Source of the DNA: Chryseobacterium aureum
GTDB taxonomy: Bacteria; Bacteroidota; Bacteroidia; Flavobacteriales; Weeksellaceae
Length of the DNA: 64,000 nt
Direction: 5' to 3'
Assembly: GCF_003971235.1 (NCBI RefSeq)
Contig: NZ_CP034661.1
Location: forward strand, 2,418,001 to 2,482,000
The notes under the pieces were generated by a model. The model was not told the DNA's origin. It ran no database searches and worked only from the letters and a program-made list of their open reading frames with translations. This document shows, piece after piece, positions 17,397 through 26,009 of the stretch (position 1 is the first letter of the stretch; each line of letters begins with the position of its first letter). Both the position numbers and the translations under genes were made by a program.

Positions 17397-17564
17397 AACG
17401 CAAAGTTTTTATTGGTATACTGTGGTATTTTTAAGAGAGCAAAGACCGGAATCAATTTAATTGATTCTTACTAAGCAAAAGTATTACTCAAGGCTTCATC
17501 AGCGACAAAGTTGCAAATCTTTGCTTCCTTGGGTCAACTTTCGAATCTCTTATCTCTTTGCGTT
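17397..17564 (-). repeat. dispersed non-coding repeat, family 2, copy 1
   Basis: About 168 nt bounded by AACGCAAAG (17397-17405) and CTTTGCGTT (17556-17564), i.e. 9-nt perfect terminal inverted repeats. Read on the minus strand it aligns along most of its length with 25015-25145. Shared blocks include TGCAACTTT, AATCAATT...ATTGATTCC and ACTTTGCGTT/GCTTTGCGTT. No coding frame. It looks like a MITE-like or palindromic intergenic element. Confidence 0.6.
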
Positions 17565-17642
17565 TAAATCATAAAGTAATTACTAAAAATAAAAAAGAGG
17601 TCATTCTATAAAATAACCTCCTGAATTTTTATGTAAAAAAAA

Positions 17643-19064
17643 TTATCCTGCAATTTTACCCTGCAGCTGAACCGCTCCGGTCACTTTCATTCCTTTGGTA
17701 AGCGTTTCCATTCTCATATTTTCTTTATTCACAAAAGCATCAATTGTAAAGAAATCCTCATTTTCCTCATTCGTGATCAGCTTCAGCTTCAGAATATAAC
17801 CTTTTACGCTTCCGTCATCAAGCAATTCCGTTTCTTTAAAGTCAACGAGCTGGGCAATAAAATCAAAACATGCATAATTAGGAAGATCCTGACTTGGGAC
17901 ATAAGCCGTGAAGGCTTCACTCATTTTGGTACCATCCGGTAAATCAGTATTGGTATGAACATCCAGAATTAAAACAATACCACTTATGTTCACTTTCAGA
18001 TGAGGCTGTGTCTGATACGTATTTCTGTTTTCAGCATAATCTGTAGCAAAGAACCAGATTCCAAAAGTATCTCTGGCAGGCCCCGCCACAATCGCCTGTA
18101 AATTCAGTGCATTTTCCCATTCTCTGATTGATCTTGTTTCAAAATCTAAAACATAATCAGTTTTTACTTCCGGAATTATTGTGCTCAGTTCGTCTGTTAC
18201 AATAGTTTTGAATCTTACGTCTTCAAATTCCGTTTTGCTTTTACTGTCCTCCGTAGGATCAGCAACTGTAGACTGCATCAGAATCGTAGTAAGATATTGA
18301 CCGTAATCTTTAGTTTGGAAATTCTGATGTCCAAAAACACCGCTCCACGTATTCACAAGATTATGAACATTGGATTTTCTGATGATGATTCCTGCTTCAT
18401 TTGTCATTTCAGGAGCTGCAATTCCCTCAGTATTCGGGAAATAATCTTTACCATCCACTAACTGATGACTCATGATGGTATTATTCTCTTCATGAGAAAA
18501 CTCTGCAAAACCTTTGTAGGTGACATTCTGATTCTCGAAAACATACGGGAGACCTGTTTTAGCCTTATCCTCCCCTGCAAAGTGATACGCAAGAGAAATT
18601 CCTTTGAAATCACCCTCCTGAATTGCCGGAGTGTGGTTACCGTTATGATCGAACTGAGAATGATAAAGGATCATATAAGATCTGATTTTTCCTTCCTGAA
18701 GTTCATTTTCAAACTTTTCTTCCATTTGCGCAATAGCCTGCTGCGGAGGAAGTGCATAGGCATCTTCGGTTACCATATAGGCAAAACCTTCTACCTCACC
18801 ATTTTCTTTTTCAAAAGCAGAAAGAGGCGTATACTCACCTCTCAGCTGAAGTGCAATAGAATACACGATATAATCGTTATAAATCCTGATTTTTTCAAAT
18901 TCCTCATTTACTTTTGGCTCTTCTATCTGCGGTGAAGGGATTTCCGGTGCTTCTTCCAACACTTCCACTACTCCCTTTTCTTCCGGCATTTCCATTTCCT
19001 GAACCGGAGTACTCACATTTTCCTGATTGTTATTCTTTTTCTTAAAAAAATCAAAGATTCCCAT
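17643..19064 (-). CDS. 473-aa cytosolic protein of unknown function
   Basis: I do not recognise a family. The start MGIFDFFKKKNNNQEN is a common N-terminal type in cytosolic proteins of unknown role. Residues ~20-60 are a low-complexity Glu/Pro/Val linker (EMPEEKGVVEVLEEAPEIPSP). The rest (about 60-470) is globular with alternating strands and helices, including GIWFFATDYAENRNTY and FDFIAQLVDFKETELLDDGSVKGYILKLKLI. There is no signal peptide, membrane segment or catalytic motif I can name. The gene is isolated between the recA-side repeat and the S9 peptidase gene. Confidence 0.75.
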   Translation of the reverse strand: MGIFDFFKKKNNNQENVSTPVQEMEMPEEKGVVEVLEEAPEIPSPQIEEPKVNEEFEKIRIYNDYIVYSIALQLRGEYTPLSAFEKENGEVEGFAYMVTEDAYALPPQQAIAQMEEKFENELQEGKIRSYMILYHSQFDHNGNHTPAIQEGDFKGISLAYHFAGEDKAKTGLPYVFENQNVTYKGFAEFSHEENNTIMSHQLVDGKDYFPNTEGIAAPEMTNEAGIIIRKSNVHNLVNTWSGVFGHQNFQTKDYGQYLTTILMQSTVADPTEDSKSKTEFEDVRFKTIVTDELSTIIPEVKTDYVLDFETRSIREWENALNLQAIVAGPARDTFGIWFFATDYAENRNTYQTQPHLKVNISGIVLILDVHTNTDLPDGTKMSEAFTAYVPSQDLPNYACFDFIAQLVDFKETELLDDGSVKGYILKLKLITNEENEDFFTIDAFVNKENMRMETLTKGMKVTGAVQLQGKIAG

Positions 19065-19183
19065 ACTGTTATTTATAATTGGCGGTAAATATAATAAAAG
19101 CGATCAACAGACCCATCATAAAAAAAATGCCATTGTGTCAGTTTTCTTATTCATTGTTTTTCTGAAAATTTATTTTGAAATAA

Positions 19184-19220
19184 AAGATTCCGGCGGAGCC
19201 AAAGGCTCCGCCGGAATCTT
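19184..19220 (-). terminator. rho-independent terminator of the S9 peptidase gene
   Basis: Perfect 17-bp GC-rich stem (19184-19200 with 19204-19220), 3-nt loop, located immediately beside the peptidase stop at 19222 and followed on the minus strand by TTTTA. Confidence 0.85.
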
Positions 19221-19221
19221 A

Positions 19222-22122
19222 TTAATTAGGCTTCTCATCTGTCAGCTCAAAGCCCCAATCTTTTCCTTTTTGGGTGGCTGGAATACCTTTCGTCATCCAG
19301 ACAGGAGCTTTAGCTCCTTTAAGATAATAGTCAAAAAACTGCTGTTCGCGGATCTGAATATCTTTTCTGTTCTGGCGTTTCATAAGGTTGTGATCATCGC
19401 CATTGTAGTTCAGAAGCCATACGGGTTTTCCTAGACGGCGTAATGCGGTAAACATTTCGATTCCCTGGTACCAAGGCACAGCCCCATCTTTATCGTTACT
19501 CATAATCACTACCGGAGTTTTTACCTGATTAATGGTAAATAACGGTGAGTTTTTGATATAAAGATCCGGAGCTTCCCAAAGGTTTTTTCCTAATCTGCTC
19601 TGCGATTTCTCATACTGAAACTGTCTGTTCATTCCTGAAGTCCAACGGATACCTCCGTATGCGGAAGTCATATTCACCACAGGGGCTCCACTCCATGCAG
19701 CTGCGTACATATTGGTATGAGCGATAAGATAGGCTACCTGATATCCTCCCCAGCTTTGTCCTTGAATCCCAATTTTAGATCCGTCTACCCATGGATTCTG
19801 CTTTAACTTTTCAACTCCGGAATTGATGTATTCCATTGCAGATTCCCCGGGAAAACCATCTGTATAAGAAATATCAGGGGTAAAAACCAGATATCCGTTA
19901 CTCACGAAATAAGAAATATTTAATCTTGAAGGCGTTGGAGCCGGTGCTACGTAACGGTTTAGGTTATCAGAAAGTTTTTCATAGAAATAGACAATCATAG
20001 GATATTTTTTATTCGGATTGAAATCTTCCGGCTTGTATAAAATTCCTGTGGAGGTATTTCCTTTTGGTGTGGTCCAGTTTACCAATTCATCTGTTCCCCA
20101 GTTATATTGACTTTGCTGTGGATTGGTATTGCTCAGCTTTTGCTGTTCTGAGAAATCTGATGCCGCAAAGATATTGGGAGAATCTGTGTATGATTCTTTT
20201 ACTAAAATATATTCTTCAGCATTTTTTGCTTTCTGAAGAGTTCTGTATCCCCATACATTTTCCATCTGGATTTTTACAGGATCAGAATTTGAATGTATAG
20301 ACGTTCTGAAAATCCCGTTCGCCTTGGTTGTATTATCAAATGCTGAGAGGTAAATGGCAGCTTTTCTGTTTAAGCTTTTAATATCTTTATCTAAATCGTA
20401 AGTATCAAATGTTATTTTATTCTTACGCCCGAATCCATTAGTAATATTTCTCGGCTTTTTTGAACCATTCAGGAAAAATTCCCAAAGATCGTAACGATCC
20501 CTGATAATGACAGATTCATCTTTATCCGTCCATGATGCAATACCGTAAGAGCTTGGGAAATCCGGCATATCAAATTCCTCATCAACGAAGGAAACAGGCA
20601 AGCCTGTATTTAATGGAAGAGTTTGTTTGGTTTTAACGTTATAGCTCAACCATTTTCCTTTTTCTCTGTCAAAAATCACAACAAAATTTCCGAGTGGGGA
20701 TACGGCAACTGCGCCATCCAGGTTTCTAATAACTTCTGTTCGCTCTCCTGTTCTGTTATCAATCAGGAAATACGTTTTCTTCGTAGCCCCTTCCCACTGT
20801 GAAGAAATACGGTTATTGATACTTGTAATACCCAATGCAAACTCTGCATTCCCTTCATTAACCAATCTTAACGTATCCAGATCTTCTCCATCAATGTTTC
20901 TGAAGAAATCCGGCTTTTCGGTCTGCATTACTGCGGCATAAGATTTTTTCAGGTCATTTTTCAGTTCTTTTAGCTGTACCGTTTGAAGATAATCATCTCT
21001 GTAATTCCAGATATCAACTACAGCATGGTCATTTGCAATCATTGCAGTATCTTTTGCAACAGGTTTTGGGGCAACACCGAAATACAGCTGTTTTCCGTTT
21101 TTACTGAATAAGGGTAAGCGGTTTTCAGAAATCACCCAGTTTTTTTTCATCTGGGTATTTTCATTGGTAACAATTTCTTTTTTGTTTCCTTTAAAATTAA
21201 AGTAATACAGCTGATACAATTTCACCAGATCATTTTGTGCAGAAGAAGTTCCTACATAAGCCAGCTGATTTCCTTCTTCGTCGAAAGCCAATTGTGAAAA
21301 ATCGCCTTCCATTTCAGAAATTTTACTGACAGTTCCTTTTTGCAGATCTACTACCTGTACCGTTTGAAGAGGATACTTCTTCGGTTTTGATTTGTCAGTA
21401 ACTTTTTTCTCTTCGGATGTATTATGTAATGAATCTTTCTTTTCCTTTTTATCCTTGCTGATCTTTTCCTCCGGTTTCTTGGTCACAAAAACCAGCTGCT
21501 TTCCGTTTTTACTGAACTCATAACGCACTACATTATCATATGTTGTACTTTTTCCGTCCAAAAGATTTCGTACCACCAACTGTAATGGTTTAGCATTTTT
21601 TTCCTCATCCTTCTTTTCCTCTCCATCATCTTTATCGGAGTCGTCATCCGAAGATTTATCCTTTGTATTCTCCAAAAGATAGGCGACATAAGAACCTGCT
21701 TTCTCAGGTGTTTTAAACCCTTTTACATTCGGGATTTTCTCTGTTGTATCATGCAGGAAATCAACAATAGCAAGACTGTCTTTTGTTAATTTATTTTGTT
21801 TGAGCTTTTTATCTTTTACCGCTTTGATGTCTTTATACTGCGGGCGGATCTGAAAAACAGCAAATCTTGAATCATTGGTAAAATTCAACTTTATAGCTCT
21901 TGGAAATTTCTTTGAGGTTTTATTTTTTACCGAATATAAAAAAAGGTCTGGGTTTCCCTCCTGGGCATCCACGGAATAGGCGATCCACTTTCCATCATTG
22001 GAAATTTTTCTCGAACCTATATTTTGCCAACTGTCATAAACAGAATGGTCTAAAGGCTTTTTCTGCGCATACACAAAACAGGTCATGATGAGCAGAATAA
22101 AAACTGTACATTTCAACTTCAT
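19222..22122 (-). CDS. prolyl oligopeptidase family (S9) serine peptidase, exported
   Basis: A 966-aa secreted or periplasmic S9 peptidase. Residues 1-19 are a signal peptide (FILLIMTCFVYAQ). Residues ~25-680 form the predicted beta-propeller, interrupted by two highly charged Lys/Glu/Asp insertions (around 155-178 and 215-245) that are probably flexible loops. The C-terminal alpha/beta-hydrolase domain carries GQSWGG (Ser790), NDKDGAVP (Asp879) and DDHNL (His911), giving a complete triad. The role is likely degradation of proline-containing or other peptides. It is divergent from htpG, with a 156-nt shared region holding two inverted repeats. Confidence 0.93.
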   Translation of the reverse strand: MKLKCTVFILLIMTCFVYAQKKPLDHSVYDSWQNIGSRKISNDGKWIAYSVDAQEGNPDLFLYSVKNKTSKKFPRAIKLNFTNDSRFAVFQIRPQYKDIKAVKDKKLKQNKLTKDSLAIVDFLHDTTEKIPNVKGFKTPEKAGSYVAYLLENTKDKSSDDDSDKDDGEEKKDEEKNAKPLQLVVRNLLDGKSTTYDNVVRYEFSKNGKQLVFVTKKPEEKISKDKKEKKDSLHNTSEEKKVTDKSKPKKYPLQTVQVVDLQKGTVSKISEMEGDFSQLAFDEEGNQLAYVGTSSAQNDLVKLYQLYYFNFKGNKKEIVTNENTQMKKNWVISENRLPLFSKNGKQLYFGVAPKPVAKDTAMIANDHAVVDIWNYRDDYLQTVQLKELKNDLKKSYAAVMQTEKPDFFRNIDGEDLDTLRLVNEGNAEFALGITSINNRISSQWEGATKKTYFLIDNRTGERTEVIRNLDGAVAVSPLGNFVVIFDREKGKWLSYNVKTKQTLPLNTGLPVSFVDEEFDMPDFPSSYGIASWTDKDESVIIRDRYDLWEFFLNGSKKPRNITNGFGRKNKITFDTYDLDKDIKSLNRKAAIYLSAFDNTTKANGIFRTSIHSNSDPVKIQMENVWGYRTLQKAKNAEEYILVKESYTDSPNIFAASDFSEQQKLSNTNPQQSQYNWGTDELVNWTTPKGNTSTGILYKPEDFNPNKKYPMIVYFYEKLSDNLNRYVAPAPTPSRLNISYFVSNGYLVFTPDISYTDGFPGESAMEYINSGVEKLKQNPWVDGSKIGIQGQSWGGYQVAYLIAHTNMYAAAWSGAPVVNMTSAYGGIRWTSGMNRQFQYEKSQSRLGKNLWEAPDLYIKNSPLFTINQVKTPVVIMSNDKDGAVPWYQGIEMFTALRRLGKPVWLLNYNGDDHNLMKRQNRKDIQIREQQFFDYYLKGAKAPVWMTKGIPATQKGKDWGFELTDEKPN

Positions 22123-22151
22123 TTTTAAAGAATTTTAAGAATTAAAAGTAA

Positions 22152-22256
22152 GGTATTTCTTTGAAAAATACATAAAATACACCCAGTAGGTGGGAAACAG
22201 AAAAAAAATGTCATTCTGTCACATTCCTCCGGATGGTATTTTTTTTGAGAAATACC
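22152..22256. promoter_or_regulatory. paired inverted repeats in the S9 peptidase/htpG divergent region
   Basis: Two similar dyads, GGTATTT-N7-AAATACa at 22152-22172 and GGTATTT-N8-AAATACC at 22235-22256, lie 63 nt apart between the divergent genes. They may be operators for a dimeric regulator. The second ends 22 nt before the htpG ATG. No CIRCE element is present. Confidence 0.4.
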
Positions 22257-22278
22257 TGAAAATTAAAAATTATAAAAT

Positions 22279-24174
22279 ATGACAACTAAAGGAAATATTA
22301 ATGTATCTGTGGAAAACATTTTCCCGCTTATTAAGAAGTTTCTTTACAGTGACCACGAAATATTCTTAAGAGAATTAATCTCCAATGCAACTGATGCCAC
22401 TTTAAAATTAAAACATTTAACAAGCATTGGTGAAGCAAAAGTTGAATACGGAAATCCAAAACTTGAGGTTAAAATTGATAAAGACCAGAGAACTTTACGC
22501 ATCATTGACCAGGGGATTGGGATGACGGGTGAAGAAGTAGAGAAATACATTAACCAGGTTGCTTTCTCAGGAGCTGAAGAGTTTTTGGAAAAATATAAAG
22601 ATTCTGCGAAAGATTCAGGCATTATAGGACATTTTGGTCTTGGGTTTTACTCTGCGTTTATGGTGGCAGAAAAGGTGGAGATCCTTACAAAATCTTATAA
22701 AGATGAGCCGGCTGTACGTTGGATCTGCGACGGAAGCCCTGAATTTACGCTTGAAGAAACAGCTGATAAAACGGACAGAGGAACAGAAATCATCCTTCAT
22801 ATCGCAGAAGATTCTTTAGAATTTTTAGAAGAAGGAAAAATCCGTGAACTGTTATTAAAGTATAACAAATTCATGCCTGTTCCAATCAAGTTCGGGACTA
22901 AGACACATACACTTCCATTACCGGAAGACGCTCCGGAAGATGCCGTAGCTGAAACCGAAGAGGTAGACAATATCATCAATAATCCGGTACCGGCATGGAC
23001 CATTGCTCCAAGCGAACTGACTAACGAGGATTATATGAAGTTCTATCACGAACTGTATCCAATGCAGTTTGAAGAGCCGTTATTCAACATCCACCTGAAC
23101 GTGGATTACCCTTTCAATCTTACCGGGATTTTGTTCTTCCCTAAGCTGAACAATAATCTGAATATTGACAAGGATAAAATTCAGTTATACCAAAATCAGG
23201 TATTCGTAACAGATGAAGTTAAAGGGATTGTTCCGGACTTCCTGATGCTTCTGAGAGGAGTTATTGATTCTCCGGATATCCCGTTGAACGTTTCCCGTTC
23301 TTACCTTCAGGCAGACGGTGCTGTAAAGAAAATTTCTTCTTACATCACGAAAAAAGTAGCCGACAAAATGGCTTCTCTGATCAACGAGAACCGTGAAGAT
23401 TATGAGCAAAAATGGAATGACATTAAGGTCGTAATTGAGTACGGAATTGTTACCGAAGAAAAATTTGCTGAAAAAGCAGATAAATTCACACTATACCCTA
23501 CAACAGACGGTAAATATTTCCTTTGGGATGAATTGGTGGAGAAAATCAAACCAATGCAGACTGATAAAGATAATAAGCTGGTCGTATTGTATGCTACCAA
23601 TGCAGATGAGCAGCACAGCTATATTCAATCTGCGAAAGATAAAGGATATGAAGTTCTGCTCCTGGATTCTCCTATCATTTCGCATGTAATTCAGAAGCTT
23701 GAAACTTCAAAAGATAATATTTCTTTTGCCAGAGTAGATGCAGATCATGTGAACAATCTGATTAAAAAAGATGAGCCGGTAATTTCAAAACTGAATGAAA
23801 CGGAAAAAGAAGCTTTGAAAAAGAACGTAGAAGAGGCTATTCAGGATTCTAAATTTACGGTTCAGCTGGAAGATCTGGACAGCAACGATGCTCCTTTCAC
23901 CATTACCCAGCCTGAATTTATGAGAAGAATGAAGGAAATGCAGGCAACAGGCGGTGGCGGAATGTTCGGAATGGGAGGTTTCCCGGAGATGTACAATCTT
24001 GTGGTAAACTCGAACAGTGAGCTTTCTAATCAGATTTTAAAAACAGAGAATACGGAAGAGAAAGAGCGTTTAATTAAATACGCGCTGGATCTTGCCAAGC
24101 TTTCCCAAAACTTACTGAAAGGAAAAGACCTTACAGATTTTATACAGAGAAGCTATAAGCAGCTTGAAAAATAA
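22279..24174 (+). CDS. htpG: molecular chaperone HtpG (Hsp90)
   Basis: ATP-dependent Hsp90-family chaperone, cytosolic, 631 aa. The GHKL ATPase domain is N-terminal: ELISNATDAT (the Asn/Asp that bind Mg-ATP), RIIDQGIGMT and GHFGLGFYSAFMVA. The middle domain contains GILFFPKLNNN, VFVTDEVKGIVPDFLMLLRGVIDSPDIPLNVSRSYLQ with the conserved catalytic-loop Arg. The C-terminal dimerisation region includes a Gly/Met-rich stretch GGGGMFGMGGFPEMY. Slightly longer than E. coli HtpG (624 aa). Probably stress-induced; the upstream dyads are candidate control sites. Confidence 0.97.
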   Translation: MTTKGNINVSVENIFPLIKKFLYSDHEIFLRELISNATDATLKLKHLTSIGEAKVEYGNPKLEVKIDKDQRTLRIIDQGIGMTGEEVEKYINQVAFSGAEEFLEKYKDSAKDSGIIGHFGLGFYSAFMVAEKVEILTKSYKDEPAVRWICDGSPEFTLEETADKTDRGTEIILHIAEDSLEFLEEGKIRELLLKYNKFMPVPIKFGTKTHTLPLPEDAPEDAVAETEEVDNIINNPVPAWTIAPSELTNEDYMKFYHELYPMQFEEPLFNIHLNVDYPFNLTGILFFPKLNNNLNIDKDKIQLYQNQVFVTDEVKGIVPDFLMLLRGVIDSPDIPLNVSRSYLQADGAVKKISSYITKKVADKMASLINENREDYEQKWNDIKVVIEYGIVTEEKFAEKADKFTLYPTTDGKYFLWDELVEKIKPMQTDKDNKLVVLYATNADEQHSYIQSAKDKGYEVLLLDSPIISHVIQKLETSKDNISFARVDADHVNNLIKKDEPVISKLNETEKEALKKNVEEAIQDSKFTVQLEDLDSNDAPFTITQPEFMRRMKEMQATGGGGMFGMGGFPEMYNLVVNSNSELSNQILKTENTEEKERLIKYALDLAKLSQNLLKGKDLTDFIQRSYKQLEK

Positions 24175-24179
24175 TTGAC

Positions 24180-24210
24180 AAAAGACTGTTTCATTTTGAA
24201 GCAGTCTTTT
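24180..24210 (+). terminator. rho-independent terminator after htpG
   Basis: 14-bp stem (24180-24193 with 24197-24210, one G-T pair), TTT loop, followed by a run of T's; 6 nt after the htpG stop. Confidence 0.9.
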
Positions 24211-24246
24211 TTTTTGAGATGTTATAGGGTTATCATCCGTTAATCT

Positions 24247-24279
24247 AAACCTTATAGGTTTTAGAAACCTGTAAGGTTT
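24247..24279. repeat. nested palindromic repeat
   Basis: Two consecutive 15-nt palindromes, AAACCT-TAT-AGGTTT and AAACCT-GTA-AGGTTT, separated by TAG, which together also form a 15-bp hairpin with one mismatch. No T run follows, so it is not an obvious terminator. It lies in a 321-nt gap (24175-24495) in which nothing else but the htpG terminator was recognised. Confidence 0.55.
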
Positions 24280-24495
24280 AAATCTCATCCTTATTACATT
24301 ATCTTTGATTCATCAGAAGGTATTATGAAATAAACCACCAGTGCAAAGAAAATTTTCAACAATTAAATCAGATAACACTTCTGTTTTTAAGTTTAGTTTC
24401 ATTTTATCTTTAATCTTATTCATTACTGCCTATTTTTTTCTATTTTTTATTGTATAGCTTATGCTTTTTTGCCATTTTTGTATAAAATGTAGGTC

Positions 24496-24888
24496 ATGCA
24501 AAAAGAAAAATTACGCGTCATCAGAAAGCAAAAAGGCTACACTCAGCAGCAGGTAGCCGACTTTATTGCAACAGATGTATCTAATTACAGCAGAAAAGAA
24601 AGTGGCGATGTCAGGATCGTAAGGGAGGAGTGGGATAAAATTGCCCGTTTTTTGAATGTACCGGTTGAAGATATTTATGAAGAGGAAGAAGCTACAGTAG
24701 TTGTTAATAATAACCATCCAGTATTTAATGACAGATCTTCTTCTGCGGGAATCATTACTACCCAGAACAACTATGATAATATCCCTGGAGATATCATTAA
24801 AAACCTTCAAAACTATATTGATCTATTAAAAGAGGAGAACGAAAAGCTGAAAGAAGAGCTGAAAGGTCTCCCAAAAGCAAGAAAATAA
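24496..24888 (+). CDS. XRE family regulator with C-terminal coiled coil
   Basis: A 130-aa DNA-binding protein. Residues 5-60 are an HTH_3/XRE domain (LRVIRKQKGYTQQQVADFIATDVSNYSRKE, then EEWDKIARFLNVPVEDIYEEE). A linker with Asn/Ser-rich sequence follows, then a C-terminal coiled coil (IKNLQNYIDLLKEENEKLKEELKGL) suited to dimerisation. It is monocistronic with its own terminator. Targets cannot be inferred; no toxin or phage gene lies beside it. Confidence 0.9.
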   Translation: MQKEKLRVIRKQKGYTQQQVADFIATDVSNYSRKESGDVRIVREEWDKIARFLNVPVEDIYEEEEATVVVNNNHPVFNDRSSSAGIITTQNNYDNIPGDIIKNLQNYIDLLKEENEKLKEELKGLPKARK

Positions 24889-24915
24889 TACAGTTTGAAT
24901 CCTTTAAAAATATTG

Positions 24916-24953
24916 ATGTCACTTCTATTAAATTATGGAGTGACATTTTTTTT
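24916..24953 (+). terminator. rho-independent terminator after the XRE gene
   Basis: 8-bp stem ATGTCACT / AGTGACAT with a 15-nt loop, followed by seven T's, 27 nt after the stop. Confidence 0.75.
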
Positions 24954-25014
24954 GCTTTGCAGTATTGATGGGTGAGTTTTTTGACGAAGGATTAATTTTT
25001 CTATGCTTTATTTC

Positions 25015-25145
25015 AGGAGGCAAAAGCTGCAACTTTTTCCTTGATGGAGCTGTGATGAGTGATAGATTCCCTTAGAAAAAATCAATTTCATTGATTCCCG
25101 CTTTGCACCGTTTAATATTAAAGAAACAAATGAAAGCTTTGCGTT
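25015..25145 (+). repeat. dispersed non-coding repeat, family 2, copy 2
   Basis: About 131 nt ending in GCTTTGCGTT and alignable with the reverse complement of 17397-17564 (shared TGCAACTTT, TTGATG/CTGATG, CTTAG, AATCAATT..ATTGATTCC). It occupies the space between the XRE terminator and the 3' end of the alkyltransferase-like gene. Confidence 0.55.
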
Positions 25146-25177
25146 AAAGAAATTCTTTGATGTAAACCTTTTGAAAT

Positions 25178-25474
25178 TTACAATTCCTCCAAAGGATCCC
25201 AAAACAGTTTTTTGAAGTTTTTTATTCTAAGATTTTCTATGGTAATCCCTTCTGCTTCCAGTTTAGGCTGAAATTCCGGAACAGATAATACTCCTGAACT
25301 GGAAATCACGCGGTGCGCAGGCACATCTTTCGGACATCCTCCCATTGCTTTCCCTACATGTCTGGAATGATTAGGATAGCCAACAGCCTTTGCTATCGCG
25401 CCGTAAGTGGAAACTCTTCCTTTGGGAATAAGTCTTGCCACTTCGTAGACCTGTTGTTTGAAAATTTCGTCCAT
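25178..25474 (-). CDS. alkyltransferase-like protein (MGMT family without catalytic Cys)
   Basis: A 98-aa single-domain protein homologous to the DNA-binding domain of O6-methylguanine-DNA methyltransferase. Family blocks: IPKGRVSTYGAIAKAVGYPNHSRHVGKAMGGCP (DNA-binding wing) and PAHRVISSSG at 52-61, where MGMT has PCHRV. Ala53 replaces the methyl-acceptor Cys, which is the mark of alkyltransferase-like (ATL) proteins. These bind O6-alkylguanine and hand it to nucleotide excision repair rather than repairing it directly. Cys47 is the only cysteine and is not in the acceptor position. It stands alone, with a 48-aa protein gene divergent to it. Confidence 0.92.
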   Translation of the reverse strand: MDEIFKQQVYEVARLIPKGRVSTYGAIAKAVGYPNHSRHVGKAMGGCPKDVPAHRVISSSGVLSVPEFQPKLEAEGITIENLRIKNFKKLFWDPLEEL

Positions 25475-25547
25475 AGCTGTCTCTTATTTTTTTGCATCAT
25501 TTTTGAACTCTATTAAGCCCGGTGATGTTTTATTAAAAGATAAAGAT

Positions 25548-25694
25548 ATGAAAAAATCATTTTTCAGGCTGTTGAATGCCATTAATAAAAAGGTACTTCC
25601 GAAACTGAGTAATAAAGATCCAAACCATCTGACTAAAGTAGAAAAGGGTATTCTGGCATACCGTTATTTTGTGCTGGTGAATTCGTTGGATTGA
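25548..25694 (+). CDS. small conserved basic protein, 48 aa
   Basis: A short protein starting MKKSFFRLLNAINKKVLPKL and ending GILAYRYFVLVNSLD. The pattern (N-terminal MKKSFF, basic middle, C-terminal YRYxVLxNSLD) recurs as a small conserved protein in Flavobacteriia, sometimes labelled SsrA-binding protein although it is far too short to be SmpB. The ATG at 25548 is chosen over the longer frame from 25458, whose extra residues overlap the divergent ATL start. Function unknown. Confidence 0.75.
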   Translation: MKKSFFRLLNAINKKVLPKLSNKDPNHLTKVEKGILAYRYFVLVNSLD

Positions 25695-25748
25695 TTTTTA
25701 TTTTCCTGTAGACCGCATATATTTTTATAAATGTTTATGTGTATTTTT

Positions 25749-25829
25749 TGGAAAACGCAAAGTCGCAATTTTTTTTACATGGCTCCTGCTTTAAGGCGCG
25801 AGGATTTTATCTTCGCTAAAATTGTATAT
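25749..25829 (+). repeat. dispersed 80-nt repeat, family 1, copy A
   Basis: Matches the reverse complement of 27284-27363 along its whole length, with a 30-nt identical core at 25779-25808 that includes CTTTAAGGCGCGAGG. More GC-rich than its surroundings. It lies in a 315-nt gap (25695-26009) that otherwise holds only AT-rich DNA and the terminator of the deoxyhypusine-synthase-like gene. Confidence 0.75.
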
Positions 25830-25953
25830 CGTTGAATTTTATTTAACTGCATGCTTTATTTTTCATCAAAGATTAATCTTAATTATTCTTATCCTCTTCA
25901 CTGATCTTAATGGTTTAAATGGTCTAATATTTATTTTTTCAGAGAAATAAAAA

Positions 25954-25978
25954 AGCGCTCCAAATGAATTGAAGCGCT
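25954..25978 (-). terminator. probable terminator of the deoxyhypusine-synthase-like gene
   Basis: Inverted repeat AGCGCT-t-CAA / TTG-g-AGCGCT, followed on the minus strand by TTTTTTATTTC, 32 nt beyond the stop. Confidence 0.7.
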
Positions 25979-26009
25979 GCTATTGTAATCTCTCGTGAGA
26001 TATTTATTC

